64,000 nucleotides of DNA from Gracilariopsis chorda (lineage: Eukaryota > Rhodophyta > Florideophyceae > Gracilariales > Gracilariaceae), in NCBI GenBank assembly GCA_003194525.1, contig NBIV01000270.1, positions 48,518-112,517 on the forward strand, given 5' to 3'. Each line of letters opens with the position of its first letter. The first letter of the stretch is position 1. The position numbers and the translations under genes were made by a program. Under the pieces are notes generated by a model, which worked only from the letters and a program-made list of their open reading frames with translations, ran no database searches and was not told the origin of the DNA. This document shows positions 44,065 through 55,469 of this stretch, piece by piece.

Positions 44065-45265
44065 ATGGCGCTCACAAGCGTGGCGGCGTTCGTTCCCGCC
44101 ATCCCTCCCACACGCGTCATAGCTTTAATCCGCCATCGCGTAATGGCAGCCTCTTGCGCCGTGTTCCTTTCCGATATGCCGTAGTGTCCACGTCGAGACG
44201 TTTCGGTCACGAAATGGAGATATCTCCGCCGACGGTTGCCCCGTGCTCAACGCCGCCATGCACCGCCGTCATGCCATAACGTTCATCGTGACAGATTCGC
44301 AGGGACGAGTATGGAATTATGACGCAGACCTTCTTCCCGTGTCGGAAACATCCCCCGGCGTACCCGCGAAGCCGCCTATTGTGCTGCTGCACTCCACGAC
44401 CGCTTTGAACGTGTCCCGTGCGTACCGACACCCTCTGTTGGAGGAAACACAATAATAACATTATGCTGAGATTTGACAGGATGCGTTGGCGCGCTTTGAG
44501 TGGCATAGAACGGGTCACCCGAATCGGAATTGGCAGACGAAGCGTATGACGCCAACTACTTTGCCGAACTACTGGCGCACTTTGGACGCTGTCTTTCCGA
44601 GGCAGTGTACATCCTTGCGCAAGGACGTGCTGAGCCGATCTGATCTGAACACTGGGCGCCAATAGACGATAGTTCAGCGCGTTACAATGCAAGAAGAACG
44701 TTCTGGTAGAAGGCGCATACTGGTAGCGGTGGGTATGATTTTGGCGGGACGGCGCAAAGGATGGACCGACTTGCTTCAACGTCTTCACGTTGGTTACAGG
44801 CTATTTCTTCGACGAGTACTCGGCGCATCCGAACGACATGAACGGCCCAACTTTGTTCGTGAGCGAAGCTCGTCAAGCACAGCCTGACGTTGGCAATATG
44901 TCGAGCGGTGGCACAACAACGCTCATTTGCGATGCGAAGGCAGGAGCGGGTACGCCATGGCAGTAAAGCATGCGCGGCTGTCGGGGCGAAGTTGTTGACG
45001 GCGGTGGTGTTCGGGCAAGTGCATGTGAACGGTGTTGACAAGCGGTTTGCTGCAAACAGCGAAGCTGTGCGTGACGTCTTTGGCGAGTGCCTGACAACCT
45101 TGTTGGTAGCATCTTCAGTATCCAATGTATGTTCACTGAAGGGCACATGCAGTTCCGCCCGTCGAGGTGTGCCGATGTTCCGAAAATGGTACAAAAAGAC
45201 TATGAAGTTACGCCGGATGAAGAAGCCAAATGGATATGCGATTGGGTGTATTAGGGGAATTTAGC
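44065..45265 (+). pseudogene. Degraded gene of unknown family
   Basis: From ATG 44065 several plus-strand pieces in shifting frames have protein-like composition: MALTSVAAFVPAIPPTR, then AITFIVTDSQGRVWNYDADLL, then YFFDEYSAHPNDMNGPTLF near 44810, and finally VGSIFSIQCMFTEGH and DYEVTPDEEAKWICDWVY before TAG. At least three frame breaks and stops separate them. The 3' end is repeated in inverted orientation at 31608-31766, so this is a dispersed family, possibly transposon borne. Function unknown. Confidence 0.45.
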
Positions 45266-45298
45266 CTTCGAGTAGATGATGCTAGCCTTGTACTTGTA
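45139..45298 (+). repeat. Dispersed 159-bp coding-like repeat, copy A
   Basis: Matches 31608-31766 on the opposite strand, roughly 87% by eye, from AGGGCACATGCAG to CTTGTA and across the shared stop codon. Conservation past the stop points to a repeat of DNA, not only of protein. Confidence 0.75.
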
Positions 45299-46177
45299 AC
45301 AACACACACACACATGTTCTCGTGAGAAATATGTGAAAGAAGCCGTTGTTGAACATCTCGTGTTTCGATGTGGAGAAGATGAGCAAAGGGCAGGGCCCGA
45401 CCGGGAGTTTGTGTTGTTTTTCGATTTGTTCAACAAAACATTTAGGGTATTTCCATGGAAGAAGATTGATCGGAGCGGCGCGGTCAAAATGGATGTACAA
45501 ACCAGTTTGGAGCGATTGTGAGCACGGACTAAGCAGAAAAGTGGGCCAGCGTCGCCTAGCCTCGATCCGCTCCGAGGCCTCGGGCTGTTGCACTACTGAC
45601 GTAAGCTCAACTACTTACGCTGAGATGAGCTCGTGCAGCTCGCGCTGCTCCGAGAATGAACTAAGATAAACTCCTGAGTGGCGCTTGGCACGAAGAAGGA
45701 ACACTTCTCACTGCGATGTGTCCCCTTTGACTGACCCAAAGCACACATCCAATACGGGCATTCAATACGACCGGTTTTCGTACAGAGGTATACCAAAAGG
45801 TCCACCAAGGCGTGCGTGACCGCAAATTTGTGCTTCAAGTGTAATTGCACGACTTGTTCGATACAATTTGCTTATCGCACTGTTGGTAGACGTGTAGCCA
45901 ATCAGCCACAGCGCAGAAATACTGCAGAAATAGAGAGTTTACGAAAGTATTTTTTTTTCACAGGACTTCAAATATGACTCATAAATCTAAACAGAAATTT
46001 GAGGTCATATTTGTGTCATTCAAGTTTACGCTCAAATATGACTTCACAAGGTCAACGGTTCTGGTTCTGCTAGCTCGTACTCACACAATGTGAGTACGAG
46101 CCAGAATTTTATTCTGTTTCCTCTGACAATCCCCATGTTCCCCACAGTTTATCCTTCAGTGGCACTTCGTGCGTGCC
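45299..46177. other. Non-coding with inverted repeats
   Basis: CAAATATGAC occurs twice directly and once inverted between 45968 and 46060, followed by a perfect 13-bp stem with a 3-base loop (46073-46101, GCTCGTACTCACA and complement). This may be the left end of the Harbinger copy that follows. A minus ORF at 45611-45850 has protein-like composition but no known family. Confidence 0.4.
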
Positions 46178-47317
46178 ATGAAGCAGAAGGACTATCAAAT
46201 CGGAGCGGCTATCAGCCACAAACAAAAGCGCTCACGCATAACTAGTCTCGCGTTGCTTGCTGAAGCCGAAGATGAGGTTTTTTTACGTCTGCAGAAGCGA
46301 TACCGACGGGTTGCAAGAGACGTTCGTCTCATTCAACGTCGATCTAGACACATCAACGTCACGTCATTTAATGTGAACGTGTTTAGTGATGAACAATGCC
46401 TATGGAACTTCCGATTTCGAAAACAAGATCTTGGCGCTATCATCGCGCTTACAGGCTGGAATTATAGAAGAACAAAGCGTTCATGATACGTTTGTGATCC
46501 TGTGTATGCTACATGTATAATGTTGAGAAGATTAGCTTCTACAATCAGATGGGTGGATGTTGAGGTGATGTTTGGTATGCGTTCATCAGCACTGTCAAAA
46601 ATCTTCTGGGAAGTAGTTGAAAAATTTGTTGCAGTACACAGGGATCTGTTAAGCACGTTTCAGTCAAGCCTAATGGAGAGTCGAGCCCGATTATATGCAG
46701 AAACTATTGCGTCTAAAGACGCTCCGCTTGAAAATTGTATTGGGTTTATCGATTGTACGAAGATAGAAATGAGCTGGCCAGGTGGTCCTTCCGCAAATCA
46801 GAGAAGCTGCAATTCTGGGCATAAGAGGATGCATTGTCTGATATATCAGACCATCACTACTTCTGATGGCCTAGTGTTTTACTTGTACGGCCCAGAGGTA
46901 GGACGGCGTCATGAAATGACTTTATATCGTCAGAGTCAATTAGATGGTGTTCTACAATCTTCATTGGTTATCGACAAAGTACAATACTGCATATTTGGGG
47001 ATGCCACATACGTTCTCAGGCCATGGTTGCAAACTGCCTTCCCTCGTGTCGGATGTTCTGCAGAGGACGCAATTTATAACAAGTCTATGAGTGCGGTTTG
47101 CGAAGGTGTGGAATGGTCGTACAAAGATCTCAAACAGATCTGGTCTTCCCAAGATTACAAACGACAGCTTAAAGTTTGCCAAGCACCGATTGCATTGATG
47201 TACAAATCCTCCGCTTTACTCTGGAACTTCAAATTATGTCTCCGCTCTGGAGGCCAAAGTGCTTCCTATTTACACTGTGCTCCCTCTTCACTTTCCGAAT
47301 ATCTAGGTGAGGCCTAA
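46178..47317 (+). pseudogene. PIF/Harbinger-type transposase, one nonsense codon
   Basis: From ATG 46178 the frame is open except for one TGA at 46484-46486 (probably a mutated Arg codon, KRS-stop-YVCDP). It reads RRVARDVRLIQRRSRH, ATCIMLRRLASTIRW, then the DDE core: CIGFIDCTKIEMSWPGG (Asp), YCIFGDATYVLRPWL (Asp), VCEGVEWSYKDLKQIW (Glu). This is the HARBI1-like branch common in algae and oomycetes, distinct from the 24.9-kb transposase. It faces its partner gene, 10 bp away. Terminal repeats were not found. Confidence 0.8.
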
Positions 47318-47327
47318 GAGACAAATC

Positions 47328-48210
47328 TCACTGCAGTTTCGTAGCTAGGGCTGCCAGCACGTCTAAAGTGGCTGTGCTTTCAGCAGCATACTGCTTCATT
47401 TGCTCCCTATCCATAGCAGCCCTTTTTTCTTCCAAATCAATTCGTATCGCTTCCAGCGTCCCTCGCTTCTCTTGCAACTCTTGTGCCCTCTGCAAACGAG
47501 ATTCTTCCCGCTCCTCTCTTCTCTGTTCAAAAAAGAACCTGTCCTCTTCCAACTTCAGCCTTTTCCCCTCAATCTCCCTACGAGCAGTGATATGAGCACT
47601 AATCATATCTTGCTCTTCGTCATCAGAATCCACGATGAGTGGGCGCTTTTTCCGCTTTTGCTCCAATTCCTCACCAGATTCTCGGTCCAATGATCTGTCT
47701 CTTGAAAGCGCCCGAGCTCGCATTTGTGCTCCAGCTGCGACAAGACGTTTATCTAGCTCTGTACGCTCATCACGTTCGGTACGGCGGCGCTCTTCGAACT
47801 CATCTATTTCCACAATCAAGTCATCTAATAAAGTTTCGCGCTCCCCTCGCACTTCAATTATACCTGATGCAACTGCATTAAAATTGACAGCCTTCCTATG
47901 CTCGGATATAATTTTTTTGAAGCGATCGTTAACGGTCTTCCACGATGGTGCCGTTACAGTTGGAAGCCAGGAGTCCGGGACTGCAGCCGAAAATATTTGC
48001 AGCGCTTCTTCGGGTCTTGGTTGCGTTTGGCCGTGCGGCGCGGCTGCAGAGATGGCCTTAAGTAGGAACAGATCTCATGCAGCAGAGAAGCGAATGCCTT
48101 TGTTCTTGGTAGTCTTAGGCGTCGTGGTTGGTGTGCTTGTGACAGTAGACGGTGTTTGGATGGTAGCAGGCACAGGGGGTTGGGGACCGATTCTTGGGAG
48201 GAAGGCAGCG
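47328..48210 (-). pseudogene. Harbinger partner gene, nonsense mutated
   Basis: Minus strand, one frame. The N-terminal SANT-like part reads KNKGIRFSAA-stop-DLFLLKAI, where TGA (48075-48077) stands at the position of the conserved Trp, then APSWKTVNDRFKKI. The C-terminus is a long charged coiled coil (EEFEERRRTERDERTE-like, REEREESRLQRAQELQ). Composition and place match partner proteins of Harbinger transposases. It cannot make the full product now. Confidence 0.65.
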
Positions 48211-48811
48211 GGGTAGCCATATTGAAGAGGAAAGGAATGCGAGTAGTGCCGAGTATGGGCTTCGCGAGGAGTAGTTTGCGTAGAGGTGAGAGTAAGGAGC
48301 TGGACTCCTCATGGACAGACATACGAACCTCATATAATATACGCGGGAATAATTCCCGCGAATTGAACAAAATACAAGTGAAGCGAACTTCACAAACTCG
48401 TGCTGTAAGAGAATAAATGACATGGCTCGGAAATCAAATTTTCTCTTAGACTGGAAACGTGTAATACGTTTCACGAAATTTGCAAGCCATGTGAAAAAAA
48501 TCTACTTTCGTAAACCCTCTAGTGACGGAATCAGAAATTGTTCGAGCACTGTACGCTTTCAGCGCATGCTGCGAGCCTTACAGTTGTTTAGACCGTTGTG
48601 CAGCGCTTGTGGTTACTTTTGGTAACCTAGACTAGACCTACCCTTGGTAGATCTCGAGATCGGCGCTGCCACCTTTCTGAGGTTGGCAATTTCACTTCAC
48701 CAACCGTACATAAGTTATCTATCCTCCGTACCTTTGTACCTACTGCGCTGATGAGACCTCCCCAGTGGAGCAGCTCTGTAACCACCCCTTCCATACGAAC
48801 AGTGAAACACA
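48211..48811. other. Non-coding with 19-base palindrome
   Basis: Contains a 9-bp palindrome with a single central base (48342-48360, CGCGGGAATAATTCCCGCG). Otherwise nothing recognised. Confidence 0.45.
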
Positions 48812-49378
48812 TCACAGCCGCTGGTTGCACGGGGTGCCAGCGCTTTGCGCGCATGCCGTTGCAAGGCACGGCGCCCCGTGCAGCGCTTGAGCACGGGCGC
48901 GCTCAATCAACGCCGCGCAGCGCTCACCATACACTCCTCTTCCGTCGCCTCCAATGCTGAAAGGTAACACTTCAAACACCAACCGCCTTGTCACGTCATG
49001 TACCGAGCTTGTTTTCCTTATGCTTGCCTCACGCGCGTCCGATTTGCACATATGAAAGCTCCAGCTGTGGCCACACTGCATCTGCGTGCGTCATCGTAAT
49101 GAAACCCTTGCGTCCACAGCACTTTGCAACCGTCTTTCCAACTGTGTCGTCCTCCTTACATCTATCGAGTTGCGCTGTGCCGGCGCAGAAAGAGTGGCAT
49201 AATGCAATATCGCGCCTCGCTTGCACCACTTTTGAGGTTCGAAACAATCATGAGCCGCTAATGTGAACGACGCCATCCCATCCAAAACAATCAAATGCAA
49301 CTCCGTCCGCTCAGCGGACATTTGAAGCGCTTCATACAACAACTTGCGCGCCTTCTCAACAATCGGAAAGGGTTGCAC
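48812..49378 (-). pseudogene. Hypothetical degraded ORF
   Basis: One minus-strand frame is open for about 190 codons apart from a single stop at 49091. It reads EKARKLLYEALQMSAERTE, LIVLDGMASFTLAAHD, then after the stop DVTRRLVFEVLPFSIGG. Composition is protein-like, but no ATG begins it and no family is recognised. Confidence 0.3.
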
Positions 49379-49479
49379 TCCACCCTGTTACCCGACAAAG
49401 CTACAAAAAGACAGGGGCACTCTTGAAACATTGAAACAACCTATCAACAAGCCCAACCGCAGGACGACAGTGCGGAGAA

Positions 49480-51720
49480 TGAAGATTGTGCTTGATGACT
49501 GCGAAACACGTAGCAAGCACAAGCAGTTCTTCGAGGTCCTAAACAACACAATCTCTCCAATGTTAGTAATTCAACTTTCGCAGCCAGATGAGCACACTAC
49601 GCGTCATATTAGGATGCCACAGAACCCGTCGAGACTGATTCTGGACTATACGAAAGGAGATACATGCGAAGAGAAACTAAAAGACGCTGCTACTTCCAAG
49701 GGCGAAAACACAAACCGTGGCAGTTCTAACTGCTGGACAAGGTGGCGTTGGGAACACTTGTGCCTAGGGAGGTCTTCCTAGCGAAACCGAAATCAATAAT
49801 ACAGTCCTGGAGCAATTCTTTACGCTCAACTTGGCAATGACGCGACGATGCAGAGCATTGTGAAAGGTATTTCGACCGTAGTGGCTAAGACAGCGGATAA
49901 ACAATTGGCGAACTACATTAACTAAGAGAAATGCCATTAGCAGAGGCCGCAAAAGATGCCTCGAATTGGTTCTATGTGCCAACTTGTCGGTTTCTCGTGC
50001 ATGATGTTTGGCGAGTGAATGGGATTGACTCGGGTGTGTTGACCACTCTTGAAGCAATGATGAACGAAAGAAGTCGAATGATATACACAAGTAGAAATGA
50101 GAGTGTTCTGAATCGCGCCCAAAGAGTGGTTCAATCCGAGAAGAAACACACGCACGGGGAACTGTCGCGCCGGATGCTGATGAAGCACGCAGGGTATGAT
50201 GAAGAATGCGACCTTAACGAGGAGAACATGAAAGCATTCGAGGCTATTCTGGATATGTGTGACGGTCTTCCACTCGCATGTGGTATTGCTGGAAGATCAG
50301 TTTGGAATATCCCACGAAGGGCCTAGAGGAGAGACAAGACACATGGTCAAAGTTTCACAAGGACATATTGTCGCAGCGAAAATATATGCATGATGTTACA
50401 ATTGAGGAGTACGGCAAATTGCCCAAGATCGTTGATGCTTCTCTCGAAGTTCTGGAGAGTAGTAACAGTAAGGGAAGGTACTGCGAACGGTTTCGGGCTT
50501 TGTGCGTTCTTCAGAAGCAGCAGAAGGTTTCGACTCGTATGCTTCATAAATTGTGGGATATGGAGAACTTGGCTGATGCTGAACGAATTGTGGACAGGTT
50601 CAAAGAAGTGTCCATTGCACAGAAGCGGGCAGATGGAGGTTTGACATACATTCAGTTGCACGACATTGTTCTCGATATTGCGACTCGAATGGCGGAAGAA
50701 AGATGTGAGAGTTGCATAATGTTTCGAGGTCTCATTCACGATTACATTTCTAGTCTACCAATAAATGATCTTCTTTCGATTGGTTGGAGGAAAATGAGGA
50801 TGGATGACTTCACGAAAATGGAGGTAGACTTCTTCGGAATGCCAGATATGCGTACCACCTGACCTGGCTGTTGTAAATGCCACAATAGATCGCAACAGGT
50901 CTCGTAAAGAATGGAGTCCACGCCGTTGAGCAGGACTTGAGGCATGGCATTGCCATCGCAGAGAACATCAGTTACGGGTATTCGAATCACAAGGAGCATT
51001 TGGAAATAGTAGGCAGAACTGCGCCTCTGAGCTGTGCGTCCGAGCTGCACGATTATCATCGTGAACCCTCGTGAGGTTTGGTTTCAATTGCAAGGGCGCT
51101 TGATGTGGCAACAGGCAAAATGCAAGCATACGAACATTCTGTGGAGGGAATTGAGTGCTGTGCGCCGAGACCATAGATGAAAGGAAGCTTGTAAAACTAT
51201 CCGAATTCCAGAAGTTGCAATGACCCAAGGCGTCGAGGGGGATGGTGCTTAGGTTCTCTGACAATCTGCGTATCCGATTAGTGTTTGCGAACCTCGTCCT
51301 TTCGTCATTGAAGGAAAGTACAGTGCGTGGCTACCTTACGCTACTTGCGGGGCGTTTGCCACGACGGGGGGTCGGAGAAGCGCTGTCACAGCGTGTCCTG
51401 AGGGCATAATCGTGACCCGTAGAACATAAAACAGAGATACGGATGAAGTAGAGCGAGTGCTCGAGTGCCTCGGAAACATCCCAGATTCTGAATTGGGGTG
51501 TATTGGGTATTGCTGTGACGGGACACGCGTGGCATATGCTTTTCCACAAGAAGAGATCCGAGTATGGAAACCACGCAGCAGTGAGACGATGGAGGCACGG
51601 CGTATTGGGAATACAGATAGTGTGCGTTGTGTTGCGTTTAGCTCCAACGAAAGTGTGCTTGTGTCGGAGTCTGAGGAAACACCTTGCGTGTGTGAAACGA
51701 GCACACTAACGAGGCGCTGA
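49480..51720 (+). pseudogene. NB-ARC/WD40 STAND ATPase, decayed
   Basis: Scattered pieces on the plus strand keep the order of an APAF1-like STAND protein. The P-loop near 49735 reads GQGGVGNT, with Asn for the nucleotide-binding Lys. Walker B near 49990 reads FLVHDVW for LLVLDDVW. Then come IYTSR (sensor), MCDGLPLACGIAG (GLPLA motif, 50260), a winged-helix-like region (50278-50862), and a WD40-like end (51457-51720: VRCVAFSSNESVLVSES). Stops and frame shifts separate them. Intact relatives oligomerise on sensing a signal, in cell death or immunity. This copy has lost key residues. Confidence 0.7.
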
Positions 51721-53762
51721 GACCTAAAGAAAAGACGATGTGCGTGCGGAAGGCGGAAAGCGGTGTGTGCGTTTGTGCCCAACAGTTTTCCGAGTAGTAA
51801 TGCGGTGGACACGCGTCGTTCGAAAATTGTGTCGGTTGAGAGAGATTCGTCCGGATGTGAAGTGGGACGTTTGTGGGACGTCCCACTTCACATCCGAGCA
51901 GCGCAGAGTTAGAGCTGAAGTGGATGGATGCGGGGTGGCAGTCGACTGTTGAAGCACTCGAGTTGTCGGGGTTCACAAGGGTAGACTGACGTTGGCGTAA
52001 CTCCGCAACTTCGGAGTTCGAGGCAAGTACAAGTGCGCGACAGCGGCGAGTCAGCGCAACTGCTGGCCACATGTGACTACGTTGCAAATGCCAACAGTGG
52101 CGACGTGTATTTCTCTGAATGGTGAATAATTCGCTGGTGAAGAACTACGTGTAACAACAGCCACCTGTCTGCTTTCTTCACGTGACGCCTCCAAGTTTGT
52201 AATAGATAATGAGTGCACGTACAAAATGCCAGATGGCTGCTGGTCAAATTTGCACCAATAAAAGAAGGCCAAGTCGGCTGACATTTCACCTCTGCCAAGG
52301 ATCTGGCAACAAAAACGGACCCTCTGACGGTCCATCCAACCCACCAAACAGTCTGCCAAGTTGTCTCGAGGTTCTTTTCCCAACATCATGAACTCAAAGC
52401 TCAAGAAAGCAGCTGCCGCTGCCTGTGTTGCGTCCTACACCGCCGCTCTATCCCTGGTACTGTTGTGGATTAGATTGTCTTGAACAAGTTGAACGCACGG
52501 ACACGATGCGAGATAGAGCGGGTGATTGTTGCATACAAGTGAAGCGGCATTACGCTACATTGCACAATGGAGAACGAGCGCGACGTGAATGAAAGGTCGC
52601 AAAGAGATGCTTGTCGCGAGGAATGCAGAGTTGCATCCGAATACCCCAATAGAGATGCTCGTCGCGAAGACTGCAGAGTTGCATTCTAACATCCAAAGTG
52701 GGTTGTGAGAAACGCGTATCGTAAGTGCAAGAGGCACTTGAGGACGCTCCGCCATTGCGGAGCTGAGCGAGGCGTTAGTTGTCTGTAAAAGTAAGAGAGT
52801 ATAGCGCACCTCCATAGTGGAAGGAGGGAGCCAGCGACTTGTGCCGAATCGTGTCTTCCCGCAAGATCAACTATTAGTCCGAGTACTTGTTTATCTGATC
52901 AGGTCCGCTAGGTAACATCTCCCATCTCTAGTACTTATTGACTCATCGCCGAGTGAGTCTCCAGGCTCTCGCTGTCGTTCAACCACAGTTGCTAGACATC
53001 TATCTATCTACTGTAATCTACACAACTGTACAGTCCGCGTCAAAAACATAATACCGGCCATATACAAAACAACAGTCATAATCCTCACCCCCATTCCCCA
53101 TTTCCTCTAATCTTCACTCTAAACCAAGCAAATGGTGCTTGTAATGAACTAAAAAGCATTATAGTAGGCTAACCATCAATTAAACACTGCTGATTTTACC
53201 CAATCAAAAGTATAGGACCACGTGATTGCTGCATATCTTAAACTTAACTACGAAGTCAATACTTTGTTTTCACACTTTTGGCAGTGAGTACAGCAATGCA
53301 GCGGCGCTGCATGCTGTCACTATGAGCTTGCATTAAAGGAAGGGGTAAGCATTGCTTGGACAAATTCCAAGGAGAACGCCGGATTTCCGTCACTTGACTG
53401 GCTTCAGAGCCGTTGTTGGTGTCCAAAGAAGCCATATACTCCCCTTATTTTAAGAATGAAATAGGAGACCGAATGGTGTAGAAAAAAATTAAAAACAATC
53501 AAACACCCAATTCGTCTGTCTGAAAATAAAATGGCGTCAACTGATCGGACAGCCACGCCGCATTTACCTAACATAAAGTCTTTTATTTGAATGCAAAGTA
53601 TTTTGACACGTCAAGAAAACTTTTGCTATCTTTCGGCGGCTCGATTTTTTGCTATTGCGAGCCTGAAGGACATCGGAAGCTGTCTTTCCTTAAACAACTC
53701 GACGCTTGTGCCACACAAAAAAAACCCGAACACGACAACACTCAGTATTGAATCGCACCGCA
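51721..53762. other. Non-coding with perfect 19-bp hairpin
   Basis: A perfect 19-bp stem with a 7-base loop lies at 51852-51896. A 41-codon ORF (52567-52689) contains two near copies of a 12-residue unit (RDACREECRVAS and RDARREDCRVAF). Nothing else recognised. Confidence 0.45.
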
Positions 53763-54407
53763 TTATTTTGCGCGTTTCTTCACATCTACTGCTCGTTTAT
53801 ACCGCGTCATGTCCATTAATGTGTCCGATGTCATCATACAGCCGTTTGTAGTATCAACGTAGCCATAGGGCAATAATCTAGCATCAGAACAGAACACTTT
53901 GTCCTTATATTCTGCACAACGTTCCTGAAATAGCACCTCTAACTCCTCCACAGACACAATCGTATTCACTGCAGCGTTTGCAGGACGAGGCGCTCTTAGC
54001 AATCGGTCTGGGTCAATTTGCCACAATCCAGAGCGACGAAAACCCACTTTAATTACATCTCTACTGAATGCACTATTATAGGCTTGAAGAATCATAGACA
54101 TAAACGAAAACAAGTCAATAGTAGTATCACAATGGTTCATAGTAACCTCTGCACTGATTCGATTCACATGTGATTTGAAAGCTAAAAACGCTACAGCGTT
54201 CAGCGGTTGCGTTTTTTTCTGAAGTATGAGCGAACAAAATTTGAACAAATATGCTGTTCTCGCAAAAGAGTTCCAATACTTCCAGAGATATATTTGCCCT
54301 GTATGCATCGTACACCAAAAGAACTTTCCCGCCGTTAGCAGTTAGATCTCTGACATAGTGTACAAACTTCTGGGCCCATGAATAAAAGTTAACACTATCT
54401 ACACCAC
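53763..54407 (-). pseudogene. Pogo-type DDE transposase, truncated
   Basis: Minus-strand DDE_1 (pogo/CENP-B type) endonuclease: KVLLVYDAYRANISLEVLEL at the second Asp, then QILFAHTSEKTQPLNAVAF across a frame break near 54220, and VGFRRSGLWQIDPDRLL. The N-terminal DNA-binding part is missing because a gypsy element inserted at 54408. It may lie beyond the right edge of the window. The first catalytic Asp is not present. Confidence 0.85.
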
Positions 54408-55320
54408 TGTAGTGCAATACATTCCCGCGTACGGGCGATGGTGAAACTCATATCTGAGGTGTACTCGGTGCGAGCGATGAAGCGGGATGCATGAATTTTA
54501 GCCCCCGTTTACCGGGCTAATTAGCGGTCGGGTTACCCAGGGTGGTTATGGGAACATTCATATTTTGTGGTACTTGCCTGGCAAGGGTGGTGGACACGTG
54601 GCTACAGCCCCGGCCAGGAGGCCCAAAATGGCTACTTATTTTAGTGTAGTTTAGGGGTTAATTTTACTTAGGCTAGTGCACTACCTACTGTACTGCACTG
54701 AGCTAGTACTTGAGCGTCGGTCGCACGACGGCGAGCTCACCAAGAAAAGAGAGGAGAGTTCGGCTCTGACTCTATTCGCCATGCGAAGTGTCTAACTCCT
54801 CGCGGAGGTACACCGCTTGCCCGGTAGTTTCACCCGACTCGCACCACCGAGGAGACCGTGCTCGTCGTACCCAGTGGGTTGTGACCACTCGTAGTATTCA
54901 TTGTTGTCGTGTGACCGCCCGTACAGGCCCTATCTCCGCCCCAGTTTTGGGTATTGATATTACCGACGTGTGTCGTGAGACCGTGAGACCATCTCTTCCC
55001 CTCATATCCCCTAACCGCCGCGCGGTGCGTGTTCGTGTGTGTGTATCGGCACCCCCCTCCGGGGTCTGTTCCCGCTTTCTGCACGCCCCCGTCGGGTGGT
55101 CCCTTTCCCTCTTTTGTTCCCCTGCTCGCAGGCTACTTTCGTACCAGCCGTGGTTCCGACCCGTTCTAACCCCTAAACCTCCGAGGTACATCCAGGCTCC
55201 CGACGGAGTTACACCCGTCATACGGGACACGGAGGGCTCTACCCAGCTGGGCCTACCTCTCCAAGAGAGCAAGGCTTCGAGCTGCCTTGGGTGCCTTTCC
55301 CACACCGGGATTGCACCACA
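54408..55320 (+). repeat. 5' LTR, 913 bp
   Basis: Begins TGTAGTGCAAT and ends ATTGCACCACA, an imperfect terminal inverted repeat also used by the 8394-9293 LTR. Rich in short hairpins (CCCGCGTACGGG near 54425, CTCCTCGCGGAG near 54797). Confidence 0.88.
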
Positions 55321-55322
55321 AG

Positions 55323-55344
55323 TGGTCTCCCGACCTAGAACGGG
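55323..55344 (+). promoter_or_regulatory. Primer binding site
   Basis: TGGTCTCCCGACCTAGAA starts two bases after the LTR. Identical in its first 18 bases to the site at 8369-8390. Confidence 0.78.
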
Positions 55345-55469
55345 TTTGGCTTTCAATCCGGCCTGTCGGAAGTCCGCTTCCCCTTTTCCCTTCTATCCCT
55401 TTTTGCTCATTCGTTGAGATTCCCAAGCCGTGGGACTGGTGAAGTAAGCCGTGGACGGCTATCTGCAGT

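Noticed and set aside
54830-55356. Minus and plus ORFs within the 5' LTR
   Set aside because: LTR sequence; no similarity to any domain and not shared with the other LTRs as coding.
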